From positions 7,068,001 through 7,132,000 of the forward strand of contig NZ_CP036274.1 in assembly GCF_007747655.1 (NCBI RefSeq): a DNA stretch of 64,000 bases, read 5' to 3'. The translations under genes were made by a program, and so were the position numbers. The number at the start of each line of letters is the position of its first letter. Positions within the stretch are counted from its first letter, which is position 1. Below are positions 41,107 to 49,998 of the stretch, piece after piece. This stretch comes from Anatilimnocola aggregata. GTDB taxonomy: Bacteria > Planctomycetota > Planctomycetia > Pirellulales > Pirellulaceae. The notes below the pieces were generated by a model that was not told where the DNA came from, made no database searches, and saw only the letters and a list, made by a program, of their open reading frames with translations.

Positions 41107-43088
41107 GTTCTCTGCCGGACCCGAGCTTGATTGCAGATGCATTGTTACCGCTGATCGCCCGCGCCGCAGTCGCCATGTTGCTGACGATGCTCGTCGTGCG
41201 CGGACTGTTGTGGCTGCTGGCCATTCGCTCGCCTCACCTTCATCGCTGGTCCAGCCTGTTAGTACTGGCGCAAGGTTGGCTCATTGCCCCGCTGGTGATT
41301 TCGATTCCCTGGTACGATCCGCCGACCACAACTACCGCACCCGTGACAGCAGCAGCGAACATTGAACTGCCCCCGGTTGATGCCACTCCCCGCACCGAAC
41401 AACAGACAGCCGCAATTGACAATTCACTTCATCGTCACGAGCCAGTGGCAACCGCTCCGGCGCTCGATCTGGCCGAGCTGCTGCCCTTCATTCGTCGGTC
41501 TTTAGCCACTATTTGGCTCTGTGGCGTGAGTGGTCTGCTGCTATTGGCCGTTGCCCTGTACGGCCGGCATTGCCGGCAAGCGGCTTATCATCACAGGCTC
41601 GATTCCACCACTGCCGCCCAGTGGCAAGCGCTGTTGCAACAAACCCAAGGCCCGCCGCAGTTGCCGCTGCGCCTGACAACCGCGATCGGTCCGCTACTTT
41701 GCTTGCTCCCCCGCGGTTACGAAGTGTGGGTGCCACAGCGGTTCTGGCTCGCTTGCACGACGGCCGAGCAAGCAGCGATTGTGCGGCACGAACTTTCGCA
41801 CTATCGCCGAGGCGATCTCTGGAAGAGTTGGCTGGTATATGCCCTGGCCCTGCCGCAGTGGTTCAATCCGGCTGCCTGGTGGGCTGTGCGAAATTTTCTG
41901 CAGGCTGGCGAATGGCTTTGCGATCTGGAAGCCGCTGGCTCACCCCCGCAACGGGCCGAGTATCTGCAGGCCTTGTTGCGGCTGGTCGAACTTCAACCCC
42001 CGAGAACCACAGTGGCTGGGCAATGCGCGCACGCTCATCCTCTGCTTGTTCGTGTGCGTCGATTGTTGTCCCCTTCTCTTTGTCAGGACTCGTCAATGAA
42101 CAAGGTTATTATCTGCGGTGCGCTGCTCGTGGCAGCTGTCGTGCCGCTCGTCCGTTTGGAATTCGTCGCGCGGGCCGCGGAGCCGCCAGCCGCGCTCGTG
42201 GCAGTGAAGGACCGCATGCAAACGATGGACGGCCAGCTTGCCAAGGTGAAAGAAGCCGTCGAAGCGCTTAAAGAGCGTGGCAGCGAAATCAAAACCAGCA
42301 TCGATAGTAAGGTCAGCGACTTGAAGAAGTTGGCCGAAAATAAAGACCAACTGAGCGAAGAATTAAAAGCCAAAGCCCAGGTCTTTATGACCGGCGATGA
42401 GCAGGCCCAACTGGGCATCGTGAAAGAAATCGACAAGCTGGCTAGCCAGGACGAGCAAGTCCTCGCGCTCGGCCGTATGGCCAAAGATTCGCCGCACGAA
42501 ACAGTGCGCCGCGCTGCACTGTTGGCCGCGCTCGCGAAGGGCGAAGCTGGTTACCCGGCAGTTGCCTTGGCGTTCGAAGCGTTGAACTCGAAGGATCGAG
42601 GCTTTCTGGCCCAAGAGCTGAACAAGCAGACCAGCACCGACAAGCTGCTGATGTTTGTCGCCATGATGAAAAATGCCGACGACGAGCTGACGCAGACCTT
42701 GCTCGGCCTCGAGTTGCCCACCAGTCAGCGGTTGATCTTCCTCGGCGCGCTTGCCGACTCGCGCAAGGACGATGAGAAGTTCGCCGCGCAAGTGATGGAA
42801 CTGGCGGACAAGACCACCGGCGATGGCGGGTTGTTGATCTTGTACGCGGCTGCCAAGGTTGGTTCCGGCAAAGTGGTAGCCGAGGCAGTGAAACTGGCCG
42901 TCAAGCGAAAACAAGACGCCTGGCCGGTTTTGGCGGCCGCCTACAAAAAGGAAGATAAGGAGTCTCGCGCGGCGGTCGTGCGAGCAGCGAAGGAACTGGG
43001 GGGCGAAGGGGGCGACTTCCTGGTGAAAACGGCCCTTGAAGAGAGCAACGAAGAGCTGCGGACTGCGGCCGAAGAAGCCGTGAAGTAA
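41103..43088 (+). CDS. M56-family membrane metalloprotease (BlaR1-like) with C-terminal helical repeats
   Basis: The 661-residue protein has transmembrane segments near 16-40, 50-68, 132-152 and 335-352. The cytoplasmic zinc protease site is HELSH (229-233), with the downstream Glu in GEWLCDLEA (about 270) and the family segment WFNPAAWW. Outside the last membrane segment BlaR1 has a penicillin-binding sensor. Here the region (about 360-661) is a coiled coil followed by HEAT-like helical repeats (RRAALLAALAKGEAG, RAAVVRAAKELGGEG). It should cleave the adjacent repressor after an unknown envelope signal. The upstream in-frame extension to 40752 lies inside the repressor gene and is rejected. 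Confidence 0.9.
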   Translation: MSSLPDPSLIADALLPLIARAAVAMLLTMLVVRGLLWLLAIRSPHLHRWSSLLVLAQGWLIAPLVISIPWYDPPTTTTAPVTAAANIELPPVDATPRTEQQTAAIDNSLHRHEPVATAPALDLAELLPFIRRSLATIWLCGVSGLLLLAVALYGRHCRQAAYHHRLDSTTAAQWQALLQQTQGPPQLPLRLTTAIGPLLCLLPRGYEVWVPQRFWLACTTAEQAAIVRHELSHYRRGDLWKSWLVYALALPQWFNPAAWWAVRNFLQAGEWLCDLEAAGSPPQRAEYLQALLRLVELQPPRTTVAGQCAHAHPLLVRVRRLLSPSLCQDSSMNKVIICGALLVAAVVPLVRLEFVARAAEPPAALVAVKDRMQTMDGQLAKVKEAVEALKERGSEIKTSIDSKVSDLKKLAENKDQLSEELKAKAQVFMTGDEQAQLGIVKEIDKLASQDEQVLALGRMAKDSPHETVRRAALLAALAKGEAGYPAVALAFEALNSKDRGFLAQELNKQTSTDKLLMFVAMMKNADDELTQTLLGLELPTSQRLIFLGALADSRKDDEKFAAQVMELADKTTGDGGLLILYAAAKVGSGKVVAEAVKLAVKRKQDAWPVLAAAYKKEDKESRAAVVRAAKELGGEGGDFLVKTALEESNEELRTAAEEAVK

Positions 43089-43128
43089 CTCGCAGAAACT
43101 CGTCTCGACAGGCTGATTCCTCAACTGG

Positions 43129-43168
43129 CTGCAGGTTGCATATCATGATGCGACCTGCAGTTTTTTTT
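43129..43168 (+). terminator. Rho-independent terminator of the repressor/M56 operon
   Basis: CTGCAGGTTGCAT (43129-43141) pairs with ATGCGACCTGCAG (43148-43160) through 13 positions with one G-T wobble. The loop is six bases and is followed by eight T. Confidence 0.92.
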
Positions 43169-43190
43169 GCACCTGGTAGTCGCGGCAGCA

Positions 43191-43787
43191 CTACAACAGC
43201 GTTGCAGCATGCTCGCGGGCCTTGGTGATTTGCTCCGCATCGAGCTTATCGGGATTGTGGCGTTTGGGGTGGCGAACGTCGAACATGAGATTCTTCGGCT
43301 CGTGCTCGCGATGCTCGTGGCCGAGCAAGCAGTGCCCCAGTTCATGCGCAAGAATGCTCGGGAAATAGCTGGCGACCGCATCGTTGCCTTTCTTGAGTGC
43401 GATCACAGCAGCGCGGCCGCCGCCAACGCCACCCTCGCTGCCGGGCAAGTCGTAGACAAAGCCAACACCGACTCCTTTGCCACCGGGCGCGGGGGAAAGA
43501 TTGTTGGTGAACTCGATCCACATGCCGTTGTCGTCGGCGGGAACGAGCATTTCCTTTTCGCCGATGGTGACAGGCGAAAACTCGATCTTGGCCTGTTCCC
43601 AGATTTTGTTCGCACCCTGGAAGGCGCTGTTGATTTGCTGGTTGGTCCAGAACGACGGAATCGCCAGGCCGCCGGCAATGCTCTTCAGCTTGGGATTATT
43701 TGGACTGTCCGGCTTTGCTGGAGTTGAAGCTGGATAAAGATCGAGAATCCAGGCCTGGACGGGGATCTTAATGACCGACATCGACAT
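43191..43787 (-). CDS. Metzincin-like zinc metalloprotease with unusual zinc motif
   Basis: The protein has 198 residues from the ATG at 43787; the frame extends to a TTG at 43817. The site HELGHCLLGHEH (about 148-159) is followed by PKNLMFD, which resembles a Met-turn as in matrixins. Metzincins normally read HExxHxxGxxH. Here one extra residue places histidines at positions 10 and 12 instead of 11, so the third ligand is uncertain. The N-terminal part (WTNQQINSAFQGANKIWEQAKIEF) fits a matrixin-type propeptide-less domain. No signal peptide is visible, so it may act in the cytoplasm or be exported another way. Confidence 0.7.
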   Translation of the reverse strand: MSMSVIKIPVQAWILDLYPASTPAKPDSPNNPKLKSIAGGLAIPSFWTNQQINSAFQGANKIWEQAKIEFSPVTIGEKEMLVPADDNGMWIEFTNNLSPAPGGKGVGVGFVYDLPGSEGGVGGGRAAVIALKKGNDAVASYFPSILAHELGHCLLGHEHREHEPKNLMFDVRHPKRHNPDKLDAEQITKAREHAATLL

Positions 43788-43862
43788 GATTGCGCAGCCT
43801 CGTGCCAAGGCGACCAAGAACCTGGTCGCAACAACTGGCTAAGCGCAGAAAGTTCGCCGATG

Positions 43863-45272
43863 TTACCGAGTTCGCGGAACGGCATTCATTGGCACAGCAG
43901 GAGCAGCCCCCTTCTTGGCAGCTGCTTCCTTCTTCGCGGCCTCTGCTTTGGCGGCAGCTTCTTTCGCGACGGCAGCAGTGGCCACATCGGCTTCGGCCTT
44001 GGCGGCGGCCTCCTTGGCAGCAGTGTCACCGGCCGGGGCTTCTTTGCCGTCGTTCTTTGCGCCGTCTTCTTTGGCGGGAGCCGCCCCTGGGTTCTTCGCC
44101 CGGTATTCGGCCCACTTCTTAAACGTTTCTGCCCGTTTGGCTTCTTCAGCAAAGCCGATGATCCGTGGATTCGTCAGCACTTGCTGCGGATCCCCCACGG
44201 TCTGCCCTTCGCGAACGGGAAAGTAGCTCTTCAGGTCTTGCTTAGTCAGGAAGAGAGCCGTGGCGAGGGCGGCATCGCGGACTTCGATCTTGTAAATGAC
44301 CTTGTCCTTCTCGTGCATCTGCGTGACGACGTTTTGATCGGTAAGCAGCTTTTCGACCAGCGGAATGTGTGAGTCGTTGCCCATCGCGGCGATGGTGGCC
44401 AGCGCATAGTACGCCATGTGCGGCTGGCGATTCCCCTTCAAAATTTTCTCGGCCGGAATCAGCCCTTCCTTCATGCTAAAGCGACGGGCCAGCGACATGG
44501 CCTGGTAAGCGGCCCAGTCTTCGCTGCGGACAATCACACGGACGAGCATCTGGCGGGGAATTTCGCGCCGGCTGCCATTGCTGATGGCGTCGGCCATGCC
44601 CTGCTGGTTGCAAAAGTTGAATACCGCTTGCGACGATTGCTGATTGAGCGTGACGTCTTCTTCGCCGGCAACGAACAGGAGCGTGGCGATCTGGCCGAAG
44701 TTGAGTTGCAGGCCCGCATTGCCACCAAACTGCTGCATTTGAGCCAGCTGCTGATATTGCGTGACTCGAGTGGCGGCAACATCCGCCGCTGCCTTGGGGC
44801 TGTTCTCAATCGCTTGCAGTAACTCCGCATCGGCTTTGGTCAGGTCGACAAAAACCGCGCGCGAATGCGTGTCATCGCCATAGACCTTCTTAAAGCGAGC
44901 CCAACCGGGCAACGTGTAATCGTCGCTCTCTTCACTGCCGCGGAGAAAACTATCGAGCCGCCGCTGCAAGTCGAGCTGGCGAATGCGCCCCAGAATCCGT
45001 TCAGCCCGATAGCGAACTTCGCGATCGGGATGTTGGACCGCATCTTCCACCGCCTTGTAGGCGGGCAAACCGATACGGGCCAGTTGCTCGGTGGCCGCTT
45101 CGCGCGCCGAGAATTCATCGGCACCCAGTTCGTCGATCAATTGCTTGATTGCCGTGGCGTCGGGCTTGGCCGCGGGTTTTCCTTCCGCGGCTGTGACCAT
45201 GCCAAGGGGCAGCACAACCAGCGAAAGAAAGGAAGCAACGGTAAACCAACGAAATGGGCGTGCGGATTTCAT
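43863..45272 (-). CDS. Secreted HEAT-repeat protein with Ala/Lys-rich tail
   Basis: The protein has 469 residues from the ATG at 45272. The signal peptide is PFRWFTVASFLSLVVLPLGMVTAA. HEAT-like repeats (about 40-95, FSAREAATEQLARIG, DREVRYRAERILGRI) are followed by a helical middle region rich in Gln. The last about 90 residues are nearly all Ala, Lys, Glu and Pro (AAKEAAAKAEADVATAAVAKEAAAK pattern), probably an extended helix that could contact nucleic acid or cell wall. The function is unknown. It is 202 bases downstream of adk on the same strand, and no terminator is visible between them. Confidence 0.75.
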   Translation of the reverse strand: MKSARPFRWFTVASFLSLVVLPLGMVTAAEGKPAAKPDATAIKQLIDELGADEFSAREAATEQLARIGLPAYKAVEDAVQHPDREVRYRAERILGRIRQLDLQRRLDSFLRGSEESDDYTLPGWARFKKVYGDDTHSRAVFVDLTKADAELLQAIENSPKAAADVAATRVTQYQQLAQMQQFGGNAGLQLNFGQIATLLFVAGEEDVTLNQQSSQAVFNFCNQQGMADAISNGSRREIPRQMLVRVIVRSEDWAAYQAMSLARRFSMKEGLIPAEKILKGNRQPHMAYYALATIAAMGNDSHIPLVEKLLTDQNVVTQMHEKDKVIYKIEVRDAALATALFLTKQDLKSYFPVREGQTVGDPQQVLTNPRIIGFAEEAKRAETFKKWAEYRAKNPGAAPAKEDGAKNDGKEAPAGDTAAKEAAAKAEADVATAAVAKEAAAKAEAAKKEAAAKKGAAPAVPMNAVPRTR

Positions 45273-45474
45273 TTCCGACCCTTTCTCGCGCAAACAACAA
45301 TCACTGACATGCGGCCGCGGAGAGACAGCCACCCAGTGTGCGAAACAGCTCACCGATTATATCCGTGCGCCGGCGCAGTTCGCGAGCGTCTGACGGGCAA
45401 ATTTGGACGAAATGTCGTTCGTCGATCAGCAGGGGAGCGTTTGCGGCGGGAGCCATTACGGGCGGGCGAACTTG

Positions 45475-46077
45475 TTACGAGGCCGAAACCTGGCTGACGG
45501 CTTGATGGCGGTTAGCTTTTTTTTTGTCCACAGCATCGCGAATGCTGTCGAACACCTCGTCGGCCGAACGCATGGCGTCGATCGTGGTGAGGAGCCCTTG
45601 ATGGCGGTAATAATCGAGCAGCGGCGAAGTCTGACGATGATAGACTTCCATCCGGCGACCGATGGTTTCTGGCGTATCATCCGGGCGATTCTCGGCTGTC
45701 GCGCGCCGGAGCATGCGACTGACCAGTTCGGCCTCATCGGCCCGCAGCTCAAGCACAATATCGAGCGGCGTGCCCCGCTGGCGCAGCGAATCATCCAGCG
45801 ATTTCGCCTGCTGAATGGTGCGCGGAAAGCCGTCGAACATGCAGCCGCGGCAAAAGGCGGGCTTGTCGAGTTCTTCGCCCACCATGCTCAGCACAATGGG
45901 ATCAGGAACGAGCTGCCCCTTGTCCATGTATTGGGCTGCCAGGCGGCCCAGTGGCGACGCTTGCTTGCCACGGAGCAGTTCCCCCGTCGACAGGTGCGGA
46001 ATCTGCAGATACTCGAGCAGTCGTTTCGACTGTGTACCTTTGCCGGCACCAGGCGGGCCGATGAACACGATCAGCAT
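45475..46077 (-). CDS. adk: Adenylate kinase, short form
   Basis: The enzyme interconverts ATP + AMP and 2 ADP in the cytoplasm. The P-loop GPPGAGKGT (7-15), AMP-binding LSTGELLR, and FDGFPRTIQQA are all present in this 200-residue protein. The lid between about 125 and 150 is short and has no zinc cysteines. The C-terminus adds a Lys-rich tail (DKKKANRHQ). It is the last recognisable gene of the spc operon, 100 bases after secY, a common order. Normally map, infA and the alpha-operon genes follow; here a HEAT-protein gene does instead. Confidence 0.93.
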   Translation of the reverse strand: MLIVFIGPPGAGKGTQSKRLLEYLQIPHLSTGELLRGKQASPLGRLAAQYMDKGQLVPDPIVLSMVGEELDKPAFCRGCMFDGFPRTIQQAKSLDDSLRQRGTPLDIVLELRADEAELVSRMLRRATAENRPDDTPETIGRRMEVYHRQTSPLLDYYRHQGLLTTIDAMRSADEVFDSIRDAVDKKKANRHQAVSQVSAS

Positions 46078-46177
46078 CGTAACCTCGCGGCCGGTGCCCC
46101 CATTGGTAACATCTCCCGATCGATGCTAGGAGGGCCGCGCCCCGCCTCAAAAGCGCGGCCCATCGTTCAAATTTTCA

Positions 46178-47584
46178 TCACGCTTCCAGCAAACCACGAT
46201 AATCACGCATCACCAGATGGCTATCGATCTTCTGAATCAAATCGAATGCCACACTCACCGCAATCAGCAAGCCCGTACCGCCGTAAAAGCTCGCGATGCC
46301 TGCATCGACACCCAGTGAACTCGAAATAATCGTGGGCACAATCGCAACCAAAGAAAGAAACGCAGCACCGACGTAGGTAATGCGGACCATCACCTTTTCT
46401 AAGTGCTCGGCTGTTCGTCGGCCGGGGCGATAACCGGGAATGAACGTGCCGAAGTCCTTCAGGTTCTCGGCCATTTCCTTCGGATTGAAGGTAATCGCCA
46501 TCCAGAAGTAGCTGAAGAAGTAAATCAGGGCGACGTATAGCAGGTTATAGATGAACGAGGTGCCGCTGCTGAGCGCATCGCCCAGATACTTGATCGAGCC
46601 GGCAAACCCAGGAGCTGCCGAATCGAGCGACGAAGCCAAAAACTGGAGCAGGAACGCGGGCAGCATGAGCATGCTGCTGGCGAAGATAATCGGCATCACG
46701 CCCGATTGATTGAGCTTGAGCGGCAAGTACTGACGGGATCCACCATACACACGGCGACCGCGCACATGCTTGGCACTTTGCGTCGGAATTTGTCGCTGAC
46801 CGAGCGTGATGAAGCAGACGCCCATCACCACGATGACGAACAAAAACATCAAGATGACTAAGTGATCGACACCCACCTGACCAGAAGCATCCGAACCAAC
46901 GAGCTGCCACTTCATAGTGCTGAAAAAGCGACGCATGGCCAGCGGCATTTGAGCCAGAATGCCGGCCATGATCAGCAAGCTAATACCGTTGCCGATGCCA
47001 AACTCGTCGATTTGCTCGCCGATCCACATTACAAACATCGTGCCGCAGGTCATAATCAACAGCGAGGTAAAGAACCAGGCTGGAGCCAGGTGGGCCCCCG
47101 CACCGGTCGAAACCATGAAGCTGTCGAAAATGGGAACGGAGTTACTTGTCCCCTGCCTCACCATGCTCTGCAGGTAGAAAATGCTCTGAATAATGCAGAT
47201 CGCGATCGTTAGATAGCGCGTGTACTCGTTGATCTTTTTCCGGCCGGTTTCGCCTTCTTTGCGCAGCTCTTCCAGCGGCTTATAGACACTGCCGAGCAAC
47301 TGCAAAATAATCGAAGCCGAAATGTACGGCATGATGCCGAGGCCCAGAATTGTCATCTGGCGCAAGTCGGATGCACTAAACACCGCAACCTTGGCAAGCA
47401 GATTCCCCAGCGGGCTATCGCTTTGTTGCGCTGTCCGCTTGGCCATCTCGACCTGATCGACGAATGGCAGCGGAATCTGATAGCCGACCCGAAACACGGC
47501 CAATAAGATCAACGTGAAGAAGATCTTCTGTCGTAGTTCAGGAATGGTGAAGATTGCTCGGAATTTCTCCCACATGGCATCCAT
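46178..47584 (-). CDS. secY: SecY, protein translocase channel
   Basis: SecY is the pore of the SecYEG translocon in the inner membrane. The 468-residue protein shows about ten hydrophobic segments and family signatures: ILGLGIMPYISASIILQLLGS (TM2 region), GIGNGISLLIMAGI, LKLNQSGVMPIIFASS, FNPKEMAENLKDFGTFIPGYRPGRRT, and FYGGTGLLIAVSVAFDLIQKI. Two possible ATG starts lie three codons apart (47584 and 47575). A strong hairpin terminator lies between rplO and this gene, so a separate promoter or attenuation is likely. Confidence 0.95.
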   Translation of the reverse strand: MDAMWEKFRAIFTIPELRQKIFFTLILLAVFRVGYQIPLPFVDQVEMAKRTAQQSDSPLGNLLAKVAVFSASDLRQMTILGLGIMPYISASIILQLLGSVYKPLEELRKEGETGRKKINEYTRYLTIAICIIQSIFYLQSMVRQGTSNSVPIFDSFMVSTGAGAHLAPAWFFTSLLIMTCGTMFVMWIGEQIDEFGIGNGISLLIMAGILAQMPLAMRRFFSTMKWQLVGSDASGQVGVDHLVILMFLFVIVVMGVCFITLGQRQIPTQSAKHVRGRRVYGGSRQYLPLKLNQSGVMPIIFASSMLMLPAFLLQFLASSLDSAAPGFAGSIKYLGDALSSGTSFIYNLLYVALIYFFSYFWMAITFNPKEMAENLKDFGTFIPGYRPGRRTAEHLEKVMVRITYVGAAFLSLVAIVPTIISSSLGVDAGIASFYGGTGLLIAVSVAFDLIQKIDSHLVMRDYRGLLEA

Positions 47585-47674
47585 CCAGATTTTTGTTGCG
47601 AGCGAGCGTTAGCTACCAAGACAGCCGGTCAGCTGAAAACGGGCGATACCCAAGTTACCAGAAAGCAAGGTAGC

Positions 47675-47706
47675 AAAAAAAGAGCAGCGCCACGATGCCG
47701 CTGCTC
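47675..47706 (-). terminator. Terminator between rplO and secY
   Basis: Read on the minus strand, GAGCAGCG and CGCTGCTC (47706-47682) form an 8-base stem with a 9-base loop followed directly by seven T (47681-47675). It is the only such structure seen inside the ribosomal protein run. Confidence 0.82.
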
Positions 47707-47750
47707 TTAAAAACTGTCGTTAGGTGGGAATTGCAGGCACGCGAGCCGAC

Positions 47751-48293
47751 TTAGGACTTCTTAGCACCCGATTTCTTACCGGCATTCTTCGGATCCGCCT
47801 TCTTCGCGGCCCGAGTGGCAGCCTGCTTTTCAGCAACCGGAGTGCGACCGGGAACAACCGTAGCCGTACCCCCAGCCTTTTCGATCTTTTCCTTGGCCGC
47901 TTCGCTGAAGCGGTGGGCCGAAACGTTGAGCTTCTTGGTCAGTTCACCGTTACCGAGCACCTTTAAAAGGTCGAACCGCTTCTTGAGCAAGCCTTTGCCC
48001 TGCAGCGTTTCGATGGAGACTTCTTCGCCCGCCTCGAACAAATCTTGGAACTCGCTGATGTTAACGTTGGCAATCGTCAAGGCGAATGAATTGGTGAAAC
48101 CACGCTTGGGAACGCGGCGAACGAGCGGGCTACCACCACCTTGAAAGATCGATAGACCCTTCCAACCGGCGCGGGCCAACTGGCCCTTGTGACCCTTGCC
48201 CGATGTCTTGCCCTTGCCCGAGCCCACACCGCGGCCGATCCGCATCGTCTTCTTGTGTTTGTGGATGCCTTGATTAACTTCGTGCAAACTCAT
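47751..48293 (-). CDS. rplO: 50S ribosomal protein L15
   Basis: L15 is a 23S rRNA-binding protein of the large subunit. The glycine-rich start (GRGVGSGKGKTSGKGHKGQ) and the RVPKRGFTN segment are typical. The 180-residue length includes a Lys/Ala-rich C-terminal extension of about 35 residues not found in most bacteria. It overlaps the end of rpsE by three bases (ATGA arrangement), so rpmD (L30), usually between S5 and L15, is absent. Confidence 0.95.
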   Translation of the reverse strand: MSLHEVNQGIHKHKKTMRIGRGVGSGKGKTSGKGHKGQLARAGWKGLSIFQGGGSPLVRRVPKRGFTNSFALTIANVNISEFQDLFEAGEEVSIETLQGKGLLKKRFDLLKVLGNGELTKKLNVSAHRFSEAAKEKIEKAGGTATVVPGRTPVAEKQAATRAAKKADPKNAGKKSGAKKS

Positions 48294-48817
48294 GACAAGG
48301 TAACTCCCCGCAAGCGTTCCGTATCTTGGATCGTGCGCAGTTGCTTCAGCGCCTTGATGGCCGCTTTGACGACGGTGATCTGGTTGCTGGTGCCCATGCT
48401 CTTCGTAATGATGTTCTTAATGCCTGCGGCTTCGCAAACCGAGCGAACAGCGGCTCCGGCGATTACGCCCGTACCAGCACCGGCCGGCATCAGCAGCACG
48501 TCGGCCGAACCGAACTTGGCTCGCACGGCGTGCGGAATGGTGTCGTTAATCAACGGCACGCTGACCAGACTGCGCGTGGCCTGCTTCTGACCTTTTTCGA
48601 CGGCGGGTGGAACTTCGTTGGCTTTGCCATAGCCCCAACCCACGCGACCGCGGCCATCGCCGACAACGACCATCGCGGCAAAACTAAAGCGACGACCACC
48701 CTTGACCACTGCGGCGCACCGCTTGATCTGGACGGTCTTATCGATGAATTCGCCGCGATTCGATTCGTTAGAGGCGTTCGAATTTCTCCGACCGCCGTCG
48801 GACTGTTGTGCTGCCAT
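48290..48817 (-). CDS. rpsE: 30S ribosomal protein S5
   Basis: S5 contributes to decoding accuracy at the mRNA entry site. The N-terminal dsRBD core (FIDKTVQIKRCAAVVKGGRRFSF, VGDGRGRVGWGYGKANEVP) and the C-terminal GIKNIITKSMGTSN are present in 175 residues. A Ser/Asn-rich tail of about 20 residues precedes the core. The ATG at 48817 is 42 bases past the rplR stop. Translation of rplO is coupled to it. Confidence 0.96.
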   Translation of the reverse strand: MAAQQSDGGRRNSNASNESNRGEFIDKTVQIKRCAAVVKGGRRFSFAAMVVVGDGRGRVGWGYGKANEVPPAVEKGQKQATRSLVSVPLINDTIPHAVRAKFGSADVLLMPAGAGTGVIAGAAVRSVCEAAGIKNIITKSMGTSNQITVVKAAIKALKQLRTIQDTERLRGVTLS

Positions 48818-48859
48818 ATAGTCCCGACCTGTACCAATTCTCGAAATTGCTATTGAAAA

Positions 48860-49228
48860 CTAGAAGCTCAAACCGCCTTCACGTGCAGCATCGGCCAGCG
48901 ATGCTACCCGGCCATGATAACGCAAATGACCGCGGTCGAAGGCGACCTCTTTGATTCCCTTGGCGATGGCTCGCTCGGCAATGATCTTGCCCAACTTGAT
49001 CGCCGCTTCTTTATTGCCGCCGTACTTGATCTCGGAGCGTAAATCCTTGTCGATGGTGCTGGCCGAAACCAGGGTCTGGCCAGTCGAGTCGTCGATGATC
49101 TGCACGGCCAGGTTCTTATGGCTGCGATTGATCGACAGACGGGGGCGTTCGGCACCATGGCCGAATTTCTTCCGCACGCGGAACGACCGTCGTACGCGGC
49201 GTCCACCCAGTGTTCGTTGCTTGTCCAT
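48860..49228 (-). CDS. rplR: 50S ribosomal protein L18
   Basis: L18 binds 5S rRNA in the central protuberance. The 122-residue protein has the family segments [38 protein letters not shown] and a C-terminal [24 protein letters not shown]. The ATG follows the rplF stop by 108 bases, a larger gap than usual for this operon. Confidence 0.96.
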   Translation of the reverse strand: MDKQRTLGGRRVRRSFRVRKKFGHGAERPRLSINRSHKNLAVQIIDDSTGQTLVSASTIDKDLRSEIKYGGNKEAAIKLGKIIAERAIAKGIKEVAFDRGHLRYHGRVASLADAAREGGLSF

Positions 49229-49336
49229 TGCCGTCTTTCCCTTCTCGCGTTGGGCATCCGCTTATTAGATGCCGCCGAGAAAACCAATCTAAAAGTGAGC
49301 TGAAAACGATGTATGTGCGTTGATTGTGGGGCGAGC

Positions 49337-49882
49337 TTACTTCGAAGCGGCCTTACCTGGCTTGAGCTTGATCTGCTCGCCTTGGTAACGGACACCCTTG
49401 CCCTTGTATGGTTCTGGCTTACGGAGTTGACGCAACTCGGCAGCGAACTGACCAACCTTTTGCTTGTCGGCACCCTGAATCACCACGTGAGTGGCATCCG
49501 GGCAAGTGACGGTGAGACCTTCGGGAACCTGCCGTTGCAATTCATTGGCATAGCCAACACGCATGGCCAATACCTTGCCCTTGAGCGTGGCCTGATAACC
49601 GACGCCGATGATCTCGAGCCTTTTTTCGTAGCCGTTCTTCACGCCGAAGATCATATTGTTAATCAGCGCGCGGGTCAGGCCGTGAAACGACCGAGCTTCG
49701 CGCTCATCGTTTTGGCGAGCGACGACAATTTGCTTGCCACCGGCATCGACCGTGACCGAAACTTCCGGCCGGTGTTCCCAGCTGAGCTTGCCCTTAGGCC
49801 CTTCGACGTTGACCTGGCGGCCAGACACCGAGACCTTAACGCCGTCGATGATGGCGATTGGCTTATTTCCGATTCGAGACAT
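49337..49882 (-). CDS. rplF: 50S ribosomal protein L6
   Basis: L6 sits near the factor-binding centre of the large subunit. The protein has 181 residues, beginning MSRIGNKPIAI. The C-terminal signature PEPYKGKGVRYQGEQIKLKPGK is intact. It is in the standard position between rpsH and rplR, 116 bases after rpsH. Confidence 0.96.
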   Translation of the reverse strand: MSRIGNKPIAIIDGVKVSVSGRQVNVEGPKGKLSWEHRPEVSVTVDAGGKQIVVARQNDEREARSFHGLTRALINNMIFGVKNGYEKRLEIIGVGYQATLKGKVLAMRVGYANELQRQVPEGLTVTCPDATHVVIQGADKQKVGQFAAELRQLRKPEPYKGKGVRYQGEQIKLKPGKAASK

Positions 49883-49998
49883 GGTACTTACCTCAAAAAA
49901 CTCGCACGCCGTTGATCGACAGCTGATCTAGGGCCTCAATAACTGCGAACAGTATCACTGCGAACAGGCCGCGCAACTCGCCGCAGCAAGCTGGTTGG

